Assembly (NCBI RefSeq): GCF_900107485.1
Contig: NZ_FNQE01000009.1
Location: 31,453 to 95,452, forward strand
DNA: 64,000 nucleotides
DNA from: Proteiniborus ethanoligenes
Lineage (GTDB): Bacteria > Bacillota > Clostridia > Tissierellales > Proteiniboraceae
Reading direction: 5' to 3'
Numbering within the stretch: position 1 is the stretch's first letter; every line of letters starts with the position of its first letter. The notes under the pieces were generated by a model, which was not told the DNA's origin, searched no databases, and was given only the letters and a program-made list of their open reading frames with translations. The translations under genes and the position numbers were made by a program. This document shows positions 8,918 through 18,451 of the stretch, piece by piece.

Positions 8918-10114
8918 ATGAGTATTATTGTGCAAAAATTTGGGGGAACGTTAGTTGCAAGTGAGAAAAGCAGAAGAGAAGTAATAAATAGAATAATAGA
9001 AAAAGCAAACAATAAACATAAGTTAGTAGTAGTAGTTTCAGCAATGGGAAGAAATGGTGATCCTTATTCAACAGATTCACTTATAAATTTAATAGATGAG
9101 GAATATTGTAAAAAAAGAGAACTAGATTTGTTAATGTCCTGCGGAGAAATTATTTCAGCTACTATAATTTCTAGCATATTAAGTGCAAATGGTTATAACA
9201 ACATAGTTTTAACTGGCGCTCAAGCAGGCATTTTAACAGATAATAATTTTGGTAATGCTAATGTTATAAGCGTTATTCCTCAAAAATTATTAGATGCAAT
9301 TGATAAGAATAATATTGTCATTGTTACTGGTTTTCAAGGAGCCACTAAAGATGGTGATATAACAACTCTAGGAAGAGGAGGCAGTGATACAAGCGCATTA
9401 ATAATAGGAGAAGCTATTAGATGTGAGTATGTGGAGATATATACTGATGTAGAAGGTATAATGACAGCAGATCCTAAAATAGTTCCTAATGCTCAATTAA
9501 TTGATAACATGTGTTATTCAGAAGTGTATCAATTAGCTGAAGAAGGTGCTAAAGTTATTCATCCAAAAGCAGTTGAAGTAGCAAAGAGGTCCAATCTAAA
9601 AGTGATAATCAAAAATACTTCCATCAACTGCAAAGGAACTATTATCGGATTTTGTAATAAAAGTGATGAAGAAAGTAGCGTAAAAGAAAGATTAATAACA
9701 GCAATTACTTACAAAAGAAACAGGGCACAGATTACTGTTGAACTAGATAATAATGAAGAATATTTACAAAAATTATTGAACATAATTGCAGAAAACAATA
9801 TCAGTATTGACTTAATAAACATTTTACCTGAAAAAAAAGTATTTACAATAGACGAAAAACATTCTATGCCTATGGAAAGAATTCTCAAAGAAGGTAACTA
9901 CAAATATAAAGTGATTAATAATTGCTGTAAAATAAGTATCATAGGTCATAAAATTAATGGACTTCCTGGAGTAATGGCAAAAATAATAAACGCCCTTTTA
10001 AGTGTTAATGTATCAATTTTACAATCCTCTGATTCTAATACAACTATTTGGTGTCTTGTTAAAGATGAAGACACAGAGAAATCAATATATGCATTGCATA
10101 ATGAATTTTATTGA
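8918..10114 (+). CDS. dapG: Aspartate kinase, DapG-like
   Basis: 398 residues. The N-terminal amino-acid kinase domain starts 'MSIIVQKFGGTLVA', has 'TTLGRGGSDTSA' and 'EIYTDVEGIMTADP', and is followed by two C-terminal ACT domains (about 265-398). It phosphorylates L-aspartate, the first step towards diaminopimelate, lysine, methionine and threonine. The DapG isozyme in Bacillus lies downstream of ymxH and serves peptidoglycan and spore dipicolinate synthesis. I follow that naming from context; the effector cannot be read from sequence. No lysine riboswitch fits in the 82-nt gap upstream. Confidence 0.88.
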   Translation: MSIIVQKFGGTLVASEKSRREVINRIIEKANNKHKLVVVVSAMGRNGDPYSTDSLINLIDEEYCKKRELDLLMSCGEIISATIISSILSANGYNNIVLTGAQAGILTDNNFGNANVISVIPQKLLDAIDKNNIVIVTGFQGATKDGDITTLGRGGSDTSALIIGEAIRCEYVEIYTDVEGIMTADPKIVPNAQLIDNMCYSEVYQLAEEGAKVIHPKAVEVAKRSNLKVIIKNTSINCKGTIIGFCNKSDEESSVKERLITAITYKRNRAQITVELDNNEEYLQKLLNIIAENNISIDLINILPEKKVFTIDEKHSMPMERILKEGNYKYKVINNCCKISIIGHKINGLPGVMAKIINALLSVNVSILQSSDSNTTIWCLVKDEDTEKSIYALHNEFY

Positions 10115-10147
10115 ACAAGCAGACTAATTAGCCTGTTTGTTTTTTGT
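10114..10147 (+). terminator. Terminator of dapG
   Basis: AACAAGCAG (10114-10122) and CTGTTTGTT (10133-10141) enclose a smaller inner stem CTAA/TTAG, followed by TTTTTTGT. Confidence 0.8.
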
Positions 10148-10250
10148 AATAAGCATATAATTTTTATATTAGTATACACTATATTAATAGAATACTCTTG
10201 AAAAACGATTTAAATTACTAAATTATTCTACTGTCCAAAGGAGGAATATA

Positions 10251-10997
10251 ATGGATAAATACGATTCGGGTTTTATGTTTTTAGATAAAGATGAACAATA
10301 TGAGGAAAGTAATGATAATTCCCCTAATGAAAATTCAGATAATGATAGTATTGAAAATTTAAAAACTCTAGGGATACCAAATTTGCCAGTAACCCCCCAA
10401 GATATACAGTTCATTTCAATCATTGGAGAAGTTGAAGGTCATGTAATATCTCCTCCACATAAGAAAGCCACAAAATATGAACATATAATGCCGCTACTAG
10501 TAGCAGCTGAACAAAATCCAGAAGTACAGGGTGTATTTATAATACTAAACACTATTGGAGGAGATGTGGAGGCTGGTTTAGCACTGGCAGAAATGATTAA
10601 TAGCTTAAGTAAACCTAAGGTTTCCCTTGTACTAGGTGGTGGACATAGTATTGGAGTGCCATTAGCTACCTCTAGTGATTATTCTTTTATAACACCAACA
10701 GCTACAATGACAATTCATCCTATTCGGATGAATGGATTAGTTATTGGAGTACCTCAAACATTTAGATACTTTGAAAAAATGCAGCAGAGAATAATAAAAT
10801 TTATATTAAGAACTTCAAATATAGATAAAGAAACACTTTTAAAGCTAATGTATGATACAGATGAAATAGCCAATGATGTAGGAACTATACTTATTGGAGA
10901 AGAAGCAGTTAATTATGGATTAATAAACGAAGTAGGTGGTTTCAGTAAAGCATTAAAAAGGCTTAAAGAGCTTATTAATAAAGATAGTGATAGCTAA
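10251..10997 (+). CDS. tepA: ClpP-like serine protease TepA/YmfB
   Basis: 248 residues. A low-complexity acidic N-terminus (about 11-36) precedes a ClpP/crotonase-fold domain. Candidate active-site residues are Ser133 in 'GGGHSIGVPLA' and His156 in 'TMTIHPIRMNG', with an acidic residue further on. It lacks the canonical ClpP 'MAASMG' form. Bacillus TepA (YmfB) is a cytosolic ClpP paralogue encoded just upstream of spoIIIE and implicated in degrading small acid-soluble spore proteins. The same neighbourhood with a SpoIIIE/FtsK gene is seen here, interrupted by uppP. Confidence 0.88.
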   Translation: MDKYDSGFMFLDKDEQYEESNDNSPNENSDNDSIENLKTLGIPNLPVTPQDIQFISIIGEVEGHVISPPHKKATKYEHIMPLLVAAEQNPEVQGVFIILNTIGGDVEAGLALAEMINSLSKPKVSLVLGGGHSIGVPLATSSDYSFITPTATMTIHPIRMNGLVIGVPQTFRYFEKMQQRIIKFILRTSNIDKETLLKLMYDTDEIANDVGTILIGEEAVNYGLINEVGGFSKALKRLKELINKDSDS

Positions 10998-11040
10998 TTT
11001 AAATAGAATATTTATATATATTATGTTATAATTACATCAT

Positions 11041-11075
11041 AAAAGTGTTAATGATCATCATTAGCACTTTAATTT
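11041..11075 (+). terminator. Terminator of tepA
   Basis: AAAGTGTTAATGAT facing ATCATTAGCACTTT forms a nearly perfect 14-bp stem followed by AATTTTA. It lies just upstream of uppP and shares the region that would otherwise offer a false GTG start at 11045. Confidence 0.75.
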
Positions 11076-11095
11076 TATGCAGGAGGATATTAGAC

Positions 11096-11920
11096 ATGAC
11101 AATTTTTCAGGCAATAATCTTAGGGATATTTCAAGGGATAGCAGAATTTTTACCAATAAGTAGTTCAGGACATTTAGTCTTACTCCAGAGTCTGTTTAAA
11201 ATACAGGAGGGGAATTTATTTTTTGCTGAAATGCTTCATCTTGGAACATTAATATCAATTTTTATAGTGTATTTTAATGATATCATAATAATTATTAAAG
11301 AATTTTTTATACTTACATATGATTTGTTTAGATATAGAAAATTACGTATAGATAATGAGTATAAAAGACTAGGTTTAATGATAATAGTTGGGAGTATCCC
11401 TACAGGAATAATAGGGATATTGTTTAGCGATTTTTTCGAAAAACTATATTCATCTGTAACAATAGTAGGTTTAGCTCTTATTGTTACTGGTATTTTATTA
11501 TGGGCTGCTGAAAAGCTACCTCCTAGAAATAAAAAAGCAAATGATATGAAGATATATGACGCACTAATAATAGGACTATTCCAAGGCTTCGCTATTACAC
11601 CAGGAATATCTAGGTCTGGTTCTACAATAGTTGGAGGGCTTTTTAGAGGATTTAATAAAAAATTAGCAACTAAATTTTCATTTTTATTAGCCTTACCAGC
11701 TACCTTTGGGGCTGGATTATTAGGAATAAAGGATGCATTATCTGAATCCTCAGCTATCGCTATAGATTTACCATTGATTGTAGGAGTAACAATATCTGCA
11801 ATTACAGGTGTTTTTGCAATCAATATCTTGATAAAGGTATTAGAAAAAGGCAAACTTCATTATTTTTCATATTATGTTTGGATAATTGGTTCTATTATAA
11901 TATTTAAACAGTTTTTTTAA
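11096..11920 (+). CDS. uppP: Undecaprenyl-diphosphatase UppP/BacA
   Basis: 274 residues, strongly hydrophobic, with about eight membrane segments. Both UppP signatures are present: 'GIAEFLPISSSGHL' (about 14-27) and 'GITPGISRSGST' (written from 'ITPGISRSGST'). It dephosphorylates undecaprenyl pyrophosphate to recycle the lipid carrier for cell-wall synthesis and gives bacitracin tolerance. Start chosen at ATG 11096 because the SD 'caggagga' lies just before it. An upstream in-frame GTG at 11045 falls inside the tepA terminator. Confidence 0.95.
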   Translation: MTIFQAIILGIFQGIAEFLPISSSGHLVLLQSLFKIQEGNLFFAEMLHLGTLISIFIVYFNDIIIIIKEFFILTYDLFRYRKLRIDNEYKRLGLMIIVGSIPTGIIGILFSDFFEKLYSSVTIVGLALIVTGILLWAAEKLPPRNKKANDMKIYDALIIGLFQGFAITPGISRSGSTIVGGLFRGFNKKLATKFSFLLALPATFGAGLLGIKDALSESSAIAIDLPLIVGVTISAITGVFAINILIKVLEKGKLHYFSYYVWIIGSIIIFKQFF

Positions 11921-11990
11921 TTGAACAACATGAATAATCTTAAAGGATTTTAAATTCCTCTGTAGAAATAAACTAACTAGGGGTGATTAT

Positions 11991-14282
11991 ATGGCTAAAG
12001 CTAAAATTAGAAAAAAAACAAGTAATAGTGATAGAGGAAAAAGAAATGTTAAAATAGAGATTATTGGGATAATAATTATTTCTATAGGGCTTCTGTCTTT
12101 AATAAGTATGTATAGCAAATCCACTGGTTTTTTTGGAGCTGCCATTAGAAAAACCCTAATAACCCTATTTGGTTTAGGGAGTTATTTTTTTCCGATTATT
12201 ATAGTTTTAATAGGTTTGCTTTTTATATTAAATAAAAAAGCCTATTTTAAAAGATTCCTTACTGTAATTATATCCTATATTAGTTTGCTAACTATTATAG
12301 ATATAAATTTTTTAACATTTGTTGATGGATTATCTTTTTTAGATAGGGTTAAGCTATCAATTGATGCAAGTGATTCTGCTATTCTCTCAGGTAAATTAGC
12401 TACTGGAGGCGGAGTCATAGGCTCTTCCTTGTCTTATGTATTTTTAAGCTTATTTGGAAGTATTGGGTCATATATTGTAATTGTAACAATAATTATTATA
12501 TCTTTTTTAGTATTTGCCAATATTAGTATATTAAAATTGGCTAAAGTCACAATAGGCAAGATTCTAATAACTTCAAAGCAAAAATCGGATAGAGTAAAAG
12601 AATCTACTCGTATTGAAAACAAAGAAAAAGAGACCGTAGACCATCTGAAATATGCAGACAATATTACTATTGATAATTTAGTTGTGAAAAGTGAAGAGGC
12701 TGTAAATACAACTTCCTCTAGTGATAATGATAGTAAGATTAGAGTTTTAGATTATACTAAAAACAATACTGATAGTAAACTTTTAATAGAAAAAAAAGAA
12801 GATAGCCTAATTGATAAAGAAGAACAAAGCATTGAAATAAGCAACACTTCAGAGGAAGTAAACTATGACAATTATCAAATACCCAGTATAGAACTGTTGA
12901 AAGATATAAAAACTAACAATAAAGGCACTGAAAAAAAGGAAGTTTTATTAAATGCTAATAAACTGATAGACACATTAAGTAACTTTGGAATTGAAGCGAA
13001 GGTATTGCAAGTAAGCATAGGACCAAGTATTACTAGATATGAAATACAGCCTGCACCAGGGGTTAAAGTAAGTAGAATAGTTAGCTTAACTAATGATATA
13101 GCCTTAAGTCTTGCCTCTTCAGATATAAGAATGGAGGCTCCTATACCAGGTAAATCTGCGATAGGAATAGAAGTTCCTAATAAGCATAAAGCAGGAGTAA
13201 GTCTTAAAGAAATATTGCAGTCGAAAGAATATAACAACGTAGATACATTAATTCCTATGGCTTTAGGGAAGGATATTGCAGGAAAGCCTATTGTGGCTAA
13301 TATTGGAAAGATGCCACACTTACTTATTGCAGGGGCTACAGGCTCCGGTAAAAGTGTCTGTATAAATACTTTGATTGCTAGTATTCTTTTCAAAGCTAAG
13401 CCAGATGAGGTTAAACTATTGCTTATAGATCCTAAAGTTGTTGAACTCAGTATATATAATGGTATACCACATTTATTGATTCCAGTCGTTACTGACCCTA
13501 AAAAAGCTGCTTTTTCACTAAATTGGGCAGTACAAGAAATGACAAAGCGATATAATTTATTTGCAAAAAATAATGTTAGGGATCTGGAATCTTATAACAA
13601 TAAAGCTATTAACAACTCAGAAATGGAAAAATTGCCTCAACTAGTTATAATTATAGATGAGCTTGCAGATTTAATGATGGTATCTGCATCAGAAGTTGAA
13701 GATTATATTTGTAGACTTGCCCAAATGGCTAGGGCGGCAGGGATACATTTAATTGTTGCCACTCAGAGACCATCAGTAGATATTATTACAGGAACAATTA
13801 AAGCTAATATACCTTCAAGAATATCTTTTGCTGTATCATCTCAAGCAGACTCAAGAACTATTCTAGATATGGGAGGTGCTGAAAAACTACTAGGTAAAGG
13901 AGACATGCTATTCTATCCAGTAGGAGAGTCAAAGCCAGTAAGAATACAAGGTGCTTATATCAGTGAAGAAGAAATTAATGAACTTGTTGAATATCTAAAG
14001 AGTCAATACAGTCCAAATTATGAAGAAAAAATTGTAGGAGAAATAAACAACAATTTTAAAGTTGCGACAGATGAATCTGACAAGCTTCTTCCGGAGGCAA
14101 TAGAAATTGTAGTAGATGAAGGTCAGGCTTCAATTTCACTACTACAGCGTAGATTAAAAATAGGATATGCAAGGGCAGCTCGTATTATAGATGAAATGGA
14201 AATAAGAGGAGTTGTTGGAGGATATGAAGGAAGTAAGCCTAGAAAGGTTTTAGTTACAAAAGAGGAACTAGAGATGGATTAA
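11991..14282 (+). CDS. ftsK: DNA translocase FtsK/SpoIIIE
   Basis: 763 residues. The N-terminal part has about four membrane segments (about 20-185). A charged linker follows (about 190-300), then the alpha/beta motor with Walker A 'GATGSGKSV' (about 448-456) and Walker B 'LVIIIDELADLMM', and a C-terminal gamma winged-helix (about 695-760, 'SISLLQRRLKIGYARAARI' region). It pumps DNA across the closing septum during division or sporulation. The position after tepA argues for the SpoIIIE role, but sequence alone does not separate SpoIIIE from FtsK. Confidence 0.92.
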   Translation: MAKAKIRKKTSNSDRGKRNVKIEIIGIIIISIGLLSLISMYSKSTGFFGAAIRKTLITLFGLGSYFFPIIIVLIGLLFILNKKAYFKRFLTVIISYISLLTIIDINFLTFVDGLSFLDRVKLSIDASDSAILSGKLATGGGVIGSSLSYVFLSLFGSIGSYIVIVTIIIISFLVFANISILKLAKVTIGKILITSKQKSDRVKESTRIENKEKETVDHLKYADNITIDNLVVKSEEAVNTTSSSDNDSKIRVLDYTKNNTDSKLLIEKKEDSLIDKEEQSIEISNTSEEVNYDNYQIPSIELLKDIKTNNKGTEKKEVLLNANKLIDTLSNFGIEAKVLQVSIGPSITRYEIQPAPGVKVSRIVSLTNDIALSLASSDIRMEAPIPGKSAIGIEVPNKHKAGVSLKEILQSKEYNNVDTLIPMALGKDIAGKPIVANIGKMPHLLIAGATGSGKSVCINTLIASILFKAKPDEVKLLLIDPKVVELSIYNGIPHLLIPVVTDPKKAAFSLNWAVQEMTKRYNLFAKNNVRDLESYNNKAINNSEMEKLPQLVIIIDELADLMMVSASEVEDYICRLAQMARAAGIHLIVATQRPSVDIITGTIKANIPSRISFAVSSQADSRTILDMGGAEKLLGKGDMLFYPVGESKPVRIQGAYISEEEINELVEYLKSQYSPNYEEKIVGEINNNFKVATDESDKLLPEAIEIVVDEGQASISLLQRRLKIGYARAARIIDEMEIRGVVGGYEGSKPRKVLVTKEELEMD

Positions 14283-14320
14283 TCTACTAAAGACAATTTA
14301 ATTTATTAGAAGGTGGAATA

Positions 14321-15367
14321 ATGATACAAGAAATAGATATTGATGAAGCGTTACATAGAAATGATTTAGTTTTTGTAGATGTGAGAAGTGAAAGTGAGTT
14401 TGAAGAGGATACGATTATAGGATCGTATAATATTCCTGTTTTAAACGATGAAGAGCGCAAGCATGTTGGATATGTTTATACTCAAATTAATAAAGAAGAA
14501 GCAAAAAGAATTGGCTTAGAATATGCTTCTCGTAAGCTAGTAACATTTTATGATAAAGCAGATGAGATAAGAAAAAGCAATAAAAATATTGCATTATTTT
14601 GCTTTAGAGGAGGTATGAGAAGTAATTCGATAGCTAGAGTGTTAGAAATTATGGGAATTAAAGTGTATTTAATTAAAGGAGGCTACAAAAGCTATAGAAA
14701 GTATGTTGTAAAACAACTCTATAATTATAAGGGGAAGTTCAAATATATAGTTTTACATGGCTATACTGGTACAGGGAAAACAAAAATATTAAGTTTATTA
14801 GAGAAGCAGGGAAAGTCAATTTTAAATTTAGAGGAACTTGCTCATAATAGCGGTTCTGTATTTGGGAATATTGCTTTTGAAGGCCAATCATATTCTCAAA
14901 AAAAATTTGAATCTTTACTTTTGAAAAAATTCCAAGAATTTGTAGGAAACTATGTTTTCATAGAAAGCGAAAGCAAAAAAGTAGGAAGAGCCGTAATCCC
15001 CAATTTTCTTATGGAAGATATGGAGGAAGGGTATCACATTTTAATAGATACCTGCTTAGAAAATAGAGTAAAAAACATTATGGATGATTATATCTCCATA
15101 TCTTCCTTTAGTAAAGATATAGAGATAGAAAAAGCAATTATGAGGTTAACTCAGAAGTTGGGAATTAAAAAGGTTAATGTACTAATTGAAGAGTTAAACA
15201 ATAAAAACTATTCTCTAGTTATAAGAGAACTTATGATTAGTTATTATGATCCTCTGTACAGATACTCTATTGAGAAAATTGATAAATATGATGATGTTAT
15301 AGAGTACAGCCATATTGAAAATGCATTAGAACAATTAAATGAATTTGTTAGTAAATTGAACCTATGA
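14321..15367 (+). CDS. mnmH: tRNA 2-selenouridine synthase MnmH (YbbB)
   Basis: 348 residues with two parts. An N-terminal rhodanese domain has the catalytic Cys94 in 'LFCFRGGMRS' and the start block 'VFVDVRSESEFEEDTI'. A C-terminal P-loop domain begins with 'HGYTGTGKT' (147-154). MnmH replaces sulfur by selenium at the wobble uridine of certain tRNAs, via a geranylated intermediate, using selenophosphate. Its presence implies a selenophosphate synthetase elsewhere in the genome. It sits alone among cell-envelope and DNA genes, downstream of ftsK with a good SD ('agaaggtgga'). No selenium genes are adjacent. Confidence 0.92.
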   Translation: MIQEIDIDEALHRNDLVFVDVRSESEFEEDTIIGSYNIPVLNDEERKHVGYVYTQINKEEAKRIGLEYASRKLVTFYDKADEIRKSNKNIALFCFRGGMRSNSIARVLEIMGIKVYLIKGGYKSYRKYVVKQLYNYKGKFKYIVLHGYTGTGKTKILSLLEKQGKSILNLEELAHNSGSVFGNIAFEGQSYSQKKFESLLLKKFQEFVGNYVFIESESKKVGRAVIPNFLMEDMEEGYHILIDTCLENRVKNIMDDYISISSFSKDIEIEKAIMRLTQKLGIKKVNVLIEELNNKNYSLVIRELMISYYDPLYRYSIEKIDKYDDVIEYSHIENALEQLNEFVSKLNL

Positions 15368-15420
15368 AAAGTATAATTTAACATTTAATAATCAATAAAA
15401 TAGTTTAGGAGATGTTTGGA

Positions 15421-15966
15421 ATGAATCTAGCTAATAAACTGACAATAATAAGAATATTTCTAGTTCCTGTTTTCATGTTTTTTCTTTTTTTAGATATTTC
15501 AAATGCAGATTATATTGCTGCAGGCATTTTTATAATAGCAGCATTAACAGATACTTTAGATGGATATATCGCGAGGAGTAGGAACCAAATCACTAGCTTT
15601 GGGAAATTTATGGATCCATTAGCTGATAAGCTTTTAGTGTCAGCAGCATTAATTTCTCTTGTTGAAATGGGTAAACTATCTGCTTGGGTCGTAGTTGTTA
15701 TTATTGCTAGAGAATTTGCAATTACTGGACTAAGAGTAATAGCAGCTTCAGAAGGTATTACGATTGCAGCTAGCTGGTGGGGAAAAATTAAGACTATTAC
15801 TCAAATTGTAGCAATTATTTCTCTGCTCATTAATAACTTCCCATTTAATAAAATAGGCTTACCTTTTGACAAAGTTGCCGTAGTTTTAGCAGTTTTGTTT
15901 ACAATTATTTCTGGCGCAGACTACATATATAAAAATAAAAAAGTATTTCTATCCAGCAATAAGTAA
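15421..15966 (+). CDS. pgsA: CDP-diacylglycerol-glycerol-3-phosphate 3-phosphatidyltransferase
   Basis: 181 residues with about four membrane segments. The CDP-alcohol phosphotransferase signature is intact: 'DTLDGYIARSRNQITSFG' followed by 'FMDPLADK', i.e. DG..AR........G...D...D. It makes phosphatidylglycerophosphate, the precursor of phosphatidylglycerol and cardiolipin. Start chosen at ATG 15421 because the SD 'aggag' (15407-15411) is adjacent to the alternative ATG 15412 and so too close to serve it. Confidence 0.95.
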   Translation: MNLANKLTIIRIFLVPVFMFFLFLDISNADYIAAGIFIIAALTDTLDGYIARSRNQITSFGKFMDPLADKLLVSAALISLVEMGKLSAWVVVVIIAREFAITGLRVIAASEGITIAASWWGKIKTITQIVAIISLLINNFPFNKIGLPFDKVAVVLAVLFTIISGADYIYKNKKVFLSSNK

Positions 15967-16001
15967 TTAAAATAGTTAACAGTAAATTACGAGGTGATTA
16001 C

Positions 16002-17234
16002 ATGAAAGCTGAAATCATTAGTGTTGGAACAGAACTACTTTTAGGTAATATTCTAAATACAAACGCTAAATTTTTATCTGAAAAATTAGCAGAAATGGGA
16101 ATTGATGTCTATTATCAAACTACAGTTGGAGACAATGAAAATAGGATATTAGAAACTACTATAAATGCTTTAAAAAGAGCAGATATATTAATTTTTTCTG
16201 GAGGACTTGGACCGACAGAGGATGATTGTACAAAAGAAGCAGTATGTAGAGCCATTAATAAAAAAATGTATTTAGATGAAAAGATTTTAAAGAGCATTAA
16301 TGATTTTTTTATTGATAGAATAATGCCAGAATCCAACAAAAAGCAAGCCTATGTACCTGAAGGCAGCAGAATATTAAATAACGATTTTGGTACAGCACCT
16401 GGTTTTTATATTGAAGAAGACAAAAAAATATTAGTTTTACTTCCTGGTCCACCAGTAGAACTAATCCCAATGTTTAACAATTATGCAATTCCAATGCTAA
16501 AATTACAATCAAATCTTATTATAAAATCAAGAATAATAAGAACTATAGGTGTTGGTGAATCATTATTAGAAGAAAAAATAGCAGATTTAATCCATGAGCA
16601 GACTAATCCTACTTTGGCCACTTATGCTGGAAGGGGACAAGTAGATATTAGATTAACTGCAAAAGCCAGCAGTATTGAGGCTGCAAATGAGCTTTTAAAC
16701 ACTATGCAAATAGAGCTAGATAAAAGGATAAAAGAATACATATATAGTTATAATAATGAAACTATTGAAGAAGTTATATTTAAAATGCTAAATGAAAGAA
16801 AACTTAAAATAGGTTTCTGTGAATCTTGTACAGCAGGACTTATTACTTCAAGAATAGCAAGCATCCCTGGAGCATCTAGAGTTTTGGAAAGATCATATAT
16901 AACTTATAGTAACTTGTCAAAAATAGAAGAAGCAAATGTAAGCCAAGAGACTCTTAATAATTATGGGGCTGTAAGTGAAGAAACTGCAGTTGAAATGGCT
17001 AAAGGATTATTAAATAACAGCCCAATTGATATTAGTGTTTCTGTCACAGGAATAGCTGGCCCTTCTGGTGAAACTAAGGATAAGACTGTAGGATTAGCAT
17101 ATATATGTTTAGCAACTAAAGAAAGGCATATAGTTATTAAAAATAATTTTAATGGAAGCAGGGAAACAAACAGACAGAGATTTGCAAATTCTGCTTTTAA
17201 CCTTATAAGGAAATATTTATTAGAGTTAATTTAA
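16002..17234 (+). CDS. cinA: CinA-like protein (competence/damage-inducible; NMN deamidase domain)
   Basis: 410 residues. N-terminal MoCF/MogA-like domain ('MKAEIISVGTELLLGNILNT', split, and 'SGGLGPTEDD') and a C-terminal PncC domain (about 255-410, 'CESCTAGLITSRIAS', 'SVTGIAGPSGETKDKTVG'). Known members have ADP-ribose pyrophosphatase and nicotinamide mononucleotide amidohydrolase activities and recycle pyridine nucleotides. It precedes recA, the common Firmicutes arrangement, but recA here has its own SOS promoter after cinA. Confidence 0.93.
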   Translation: MKAEIISVGTELLLGNILNTNAKFLSEKLAEMGIDVYYQTTVGDNENRILETTINALKRADILIFSGGLGPTEDDCTKEAVCRAINKKMYLDEKILKSINDFFIDRIMPESNKKQAYVPEGSRILNNDFGTAPGFYIEEDKKILVLLPGPPVELIPMFNNYAIPMLKLQSNLIIKSRIIRTIGVGESLLEEKIADLIHEQTNPTLATYAGRGQVDIRLTAKASSIEAANELLNTMQIELDKRIKEYIYSYNNETIEEVIFKMLNERKLKIGFCESCTAGLITSRIASIPGASRVLERSYITYSNLSKIEEANVSQETLNNYGAVSEETAVEMAKGLLNNSPIDISVSVTGIAGPSGETKDKTVGLAYICLATKERHIVIKNNFNGSRETNRQRFANSAFNLIRKYLLELI

Positions 17235-17237
17235 TGT

Positions 17238-17285
17238 TTGACTAATATTTAATACTATTATATAATCTAAATAGAACATTTGTTC
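17238..17285 (+). promoter_or_regulatory. recA promoter with LexA (SOS) box
   Basis: TTGACT (17238-17243), exactly 17 nt, TATAAT (17261-17266), then a perfect palindromic LexA box GAACATTTGTTC at 17274-17285, placed over the predicted transcription start. The same box sequence recurs upstream of the LysM gene in this window. Confidence 0.88.
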
Positions 17286-17295
17286 GAATAATGAT

Positions 17296-17330
17296 AAGGG
17301 TGGTGAACCCAGTTTTTCTGGGAATACTTT
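17296..17330 (+). promoter_or_regulatory. recA ribosome-binding region with an intervening hairpin
   Basis: The only good SD, 'aagggtgg' (17297-17303), lies 27 nt from the recA ATG, too far for normal initiation. Between them is a hairpin CCCAG-TTTTT-CTGGG (17308-17322). Folding it would shorten the effective spacing to about 12 nt. An in-frame TGA at 17304-17306 excludes an upstream start. Confidence 0.5.
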
Positions 17331-18365
17331 ATGATCGAAAAAAAGAAAGCTTTAGAAATGGCTATAAGTCAGATTGAAAAACAATTTGGAAAAGGTTCTA
17401 TAATGAAACTAGGAGAAGATTCTAAGCTCAATGTTGAAGCAATATCTACGGGTTCTCTTGATTTAGATATTGCAATAGGAATCGGAGGATTACCGAAGGG
17501 AAGAATCATAGAAATCTATGGTCCAGAGTCTTCAGGTAAAACTACTGTTGCATTACATGCTATTGCAGAGACACAAAAAATAGGCGGAACAGCCGCTTTT
17601 ATTGATGCTGAACATGCATTAGATCCAAGCTATGCGAAAAACCTTGGAGTCAATATTGAAGATTTAATAGTATCACAGCCGGATACTGGAGAACAAGCCT
17701 TGGAAATAGCCGAAGCCTTAGTCAGAAGTGGAGCGGTAGATATTGTTGTAATTGACTCTGTGGCTGCATTAGTACCTAAAGCAGAGATAGAGGGAGAAAT
17801 GGGGGATAGCCACATAGGCTTACAGGCACGTTTAATGTCTCAAGCTTTAAGGAAGCTAGCGGGAGCAATTAAGAAGTCTAATACTATAGCTATATTTATT
17901 AATCAGTTGAGAGAAAAAGTAGGTGTTATGTTTGGAAACCCAGAGACCACTACTGGTGGTAGAGCGTTAAAATTCTATGCATCTGTTAGATTAGAAGTTA
18001 GAAGAACGGAATCCTTAAAGCAAGGAGAAGATATTATAGGTAATAGAACTAGGGTAAAGGTAGTTAAAAATAAAGTCGCACCTCCTTTTAAACAAGCAGA
18101 ATTTGATATTATGTATGGTACAGGCATATCAAAGGAAGGAAATATTCTAGATGTAGGTGTAACAGCTGAAATCATAAATAAATCTGGTTCTTGGTATAGC
18201 TACGGCTCTAACAGACTAGGGCAAGGTAGGGAAAATGCAAAAGAATTTTTACGTGAAAATATTGACATAACTAATGAAATAGAAGAAAAAATAAGAGAAA
18301 AATATAACCTTCAAAATGTAGCGGCAGTTAAACCCACTAATGATTCTAGTGAAAACGATGAATAA
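17331..18365 (+). CDS. recA: Recombinase RecA
   Basis: 344 residues, typical length. '[22 protein letters not shown]' (split) is the canonical RecA N-terminus. Walker A is 'GPESSGKTT', with '[10 protein letters not shown]', '[16 protein letters not shown]' and '[20 protein letters not shown]' following. RecA forms the nucleoprotein filament for strand exchange and triggers LexA autocleavage. The start at ATG 17331 is fixed by the upstream stop and by N-terminal alignment with the family. It is expressed from a LexA-regulated promoter immediately upstream. Confidence 0.98.
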   Translation: MIEKKKALEMAISQIEKQFGKGSIMKLGEDSKLNVEAISTGSLDLDIAIGIGGLPKGRIIEIYGPESSGKTTVALHAIAETQKIGGTAAFIDAEHALDPSYAKNLGVNIEDLIVSQPDTGEQALEIAEALVRSGAVDIVVIDSVAALVPKAEIEGEMGDSHIGLQARLMSQALRKLAGAIKKSNTIAIFINQLREKVGVMFGNPETTTGGRALKFYASVRLEVRRTESLKQGEDIIGNRTRVKVVKNKVAPPFKQAEFDIMYGTGISKEGNILDVGVTAEIINKSGSWYSYGSNRLGQGRENAKEFLRENIDITNEIEEKIREKYNLQNVAAVKPTNDSSENDE

Positions 18366-18382
18366 TAAATATTATATTGTGT

Positions 18383-18412
18383 AAATGGCGCATGTTGCGC
18401 CATTTATTTATT
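18383..18412 (+). terminator. Terminator of recA
   Basis: AAATGGCGCA (18383-18392), loop TGT, TGCGCCATTT (18396-18405), then TATTTATTTA. A perfect 10-bp stem. Confidence 0.85.
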
Positions 18413-18415
18413 TAC

Positions 18416-18444
18416 TTGACATATAAAATAAAAAGTAATACAAT
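18416..18444 (+). promoter_or_regulatory. Promoter of the rny leader
   Basis: TTGACA (18416-18421), 17-nt spacer, TACAAT (18439-18444). Consensus -35 and one mismatch in -10. It would start a leader of about 180 nt before rny. Confidence 0.7.
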
Positions 18445-18451
18445 AAAATCG

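Noticed and set aside
11236..11853. A 205-codon open frame on the minus strand inside uppP
   Set aside because: It lies antisense to a certain membrane-protein gene, has no ribosome site and its translation is low-complexity, typical of a shadow of a hydrophobic gene.
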